A stretch of DNA of 5,713 nt, from assembly GCA_034211115.1 (NCBI GenBank), contig JAXHTH010000355.1, positions 1-5,713 of the forward strand, given 5' to 3'. This DNA comes from JAXHTH01 sp034211115. Its GTDB lineage: Bacteria; Planctomycetota; Phycisphaerae; Phycisphaerales; SM1A02. Made by a program: the position numbers and the translations under genes. The number at the start of each line of letters is the position of its first letter. Within the stretch, counting starts at the first letter, position 1. The notes below the pieces were generated by a model. The model was not told where the DNA came from. It saw only the letters and a program-made list of their open reading frames with translations, and made no database searches. Shown here piece after piece: positions 5,182 through 5,713 of the stretch.

Positions 5182-5346
5182 GGAAACATTTCGCTCTTGG
5201 TTCATACGGACCAGGGTGGGGCGAGTGCGCGGTGAGGTCACCGGCGCGGCCACCTTGGTGCATCGTTATCGGGGCGCAGCCCAACCCCCGGAACGAATGG
5301 ACAACGAAGGCCAGACAACAACAAGGCATCATAAAGGAGGATTCGG
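5182..5346 (+). other. Long 5' leader of the secreted-protein gene with hairpin potential
   Basis: The predicted transcript has about 165 untranslated nucleotides. GCGC (5227-5230) plus GGTG (5231-5234) pairs with CACC (5239-5242) plus GCGC (5244-5247) around the loop AGGT, with one bulged G at 5243. CACCTTGGTG (5251-5260) is a second small palindrome whose CACC and GGTG arms could also pair with those of the first, so two alternative folds are possible. No known riboswitch consensus is recognised. The last 50 nt are A-rich and look unstructured, leaving the ribosome binding site exposed. Confidence 0.4.
5333..5340 (+). promoter_or_regulatory. Strong ribosome binding site of the secreted-protein gene
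   Basis: AAAGGAGG ends 6 nt before the ATG at 5347, an almost ideal Shine-Dalgarno. It fixes that ATG as the start rather than the next in-frame ATG three codons later. It contrasts with the missing sites of pdhB and pdhC. Confidence 0.85.
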
Positions 5347-5713
5347 ATGACTGAGATGCGTGTGTATTTGAATCGCGCGGTCGGTCTCGCGGCGGTCGCA
5401 GCATTTGCGCTGGGCGGCGGCGCGTTCGCCCAATGCGATATCGACTGTCCCCAGGGCGCCAGCCAGGAGAGCGAGACCTGCGGCGACGACACGAACGGCG
5501 GCTGCAACATGGACGTCCCCGCGTTCGAGCCGATCGTCATCGGCGAGACCTACTGCGGCACCGCCTGGACGGATGGCGAGACCCGCGACACCGACTGGTA
5601 CGAGGTCGAAATCACGTCGCCCACGACCCTCTACTGGTCCGGCAAGGCGGAGTTCGACTATGTCATCGGCCTGATCGAGTACGCCGAGGGCTTCGAAGGG
5701 TCCGGCAGTTGCG
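5347..5713 (+). CDS. Secreted Cys-rich protein with signal peptide, possibly a PPC-like beta-sandwich domain (partial at right edge)
   Basis: 122 codons are visible. Residues 1-28 form a Sec signal peptide: Arg5 and Arg10 in the N-region, a hydrophobic core AVGLAAVAAFALGGG (11-25), then AFA with predicted cleavage before Gln29. There is no lipobox, since Cys30 is preceded by AFAQ, so it should be exported as a soluble or wall-associated protein. The mature part has cysteines at 30, 34, 45, 53, 70 and 122 and the blocks CGDDTNGGCN (45-54), FEPIVIGETYCGTAWTDG (60-77) and TRDTDWYEVEI (79-89). I associate this layout, resembling bacterial pre-peptidase C-terminal (PPC) beta-sandwich domains and often repeated, with Planctomycetota secreted proteins of unknown function. 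That is pattern recollection, not a search result. Strong promoter and ribosome binding site suggest abundant expression. Catalytic domains, if any, lie beyond the window. Confidence 0.85.
   Translation, partial: MTEMRVYLNRAVGLAAVAAFALGGGAFAQCDIDCPQGASQESETCGDDTNGGCNMDVPAFEPIVIGETYCGTAWTDGETRDTDWYEVEITSPTTLYWSGKAEFDYVIGLIEYAEGFEGSGSC

Noticed and set aside
5347..5436. Lipoprotein signal with Cys30 as lipidated residue
   Set aside because: The residue before Cys30 is Gln and the preceding AFA fits ordinary signal peptidase I cleavage, so there is no lipobox.

Overview
The window (about two-thirds G+C by eye) carries part of a pyruvate dehydrogenase (PDH) operon on the minus strand, a divergent major facilitator transporter, and the start of a secreted protein. 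The best guess for the source is a Planctomycetota bacterium, perhaps Phycisphaerae-like. The reasons are high G+C, sparse Shine-Dalgarno use inside the operon, and above all the last gene, whose Cys-rich 'NGGCN ... CGT-W-DG-TRDTDWYE' layout I associate with large secreted protein families of that phylum. This assignment is inference; no rRNA or marker gene is present.

Layout from left to right: positions 1-821 (minus) hold the first 273 codons of the PDH E2 acetyltransferase, running off the left edge. Positions 911-1894 (minus) encode E1 beta and 2044-3123 (minus) encode E1 alpha, so the transcription order is pdhA-pdhB-pdhC. The 149-bp gap between pdhA and pdhB is filled by a composite repeat: one heptanucleotide array (CCAACAA type), a GC-rich hairpin, and a second heptanucleotide array (GAGTGAT type) that contains the pdhA stop codon. 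An 8-bp inverted repeat lies between pdhB and pdhC. A 257-bp divergent regulatory region (3124-3380) separates pdhA from a 434-residue transporter of the oxalate:formate antiporter (OFA) family, 3381-4685 (plus). It holds four copies of GCGGAT, the last two forming a GCGGATA-N10-TATCCGC inverted repeat. The transporter is followed by a strong rho-independent terminator (4756-4790).

Positions 4686-5346 contain no recognisable gene. The first part is terminator structure and very GC-rich sequence. The last part holds a near-consensus sigma70-type promoter (TTGACG-N17-TATACT) and a leader of about 165 nt leading to a strong ribosome binding site and a Sec-exported protein (5347 to the right edge, partial).

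Functionally, E1 alpha and E1 beta form the thiamine-diphosphate-dependent decarboxylase that passes the acetyl group to the lipoyl domain of E2, giving acetyl-CoA. Because OFA transporters carry small carboxylates, and the E. coli member YhjX is linked to pyruvate, the divergent transporter could plausibly supply or export a related 2-oxoacid or carboxylate. I see no clearly new multi-gene system here. The most unusual signal is the composite heptamer-repeat element inside the PDH operon.
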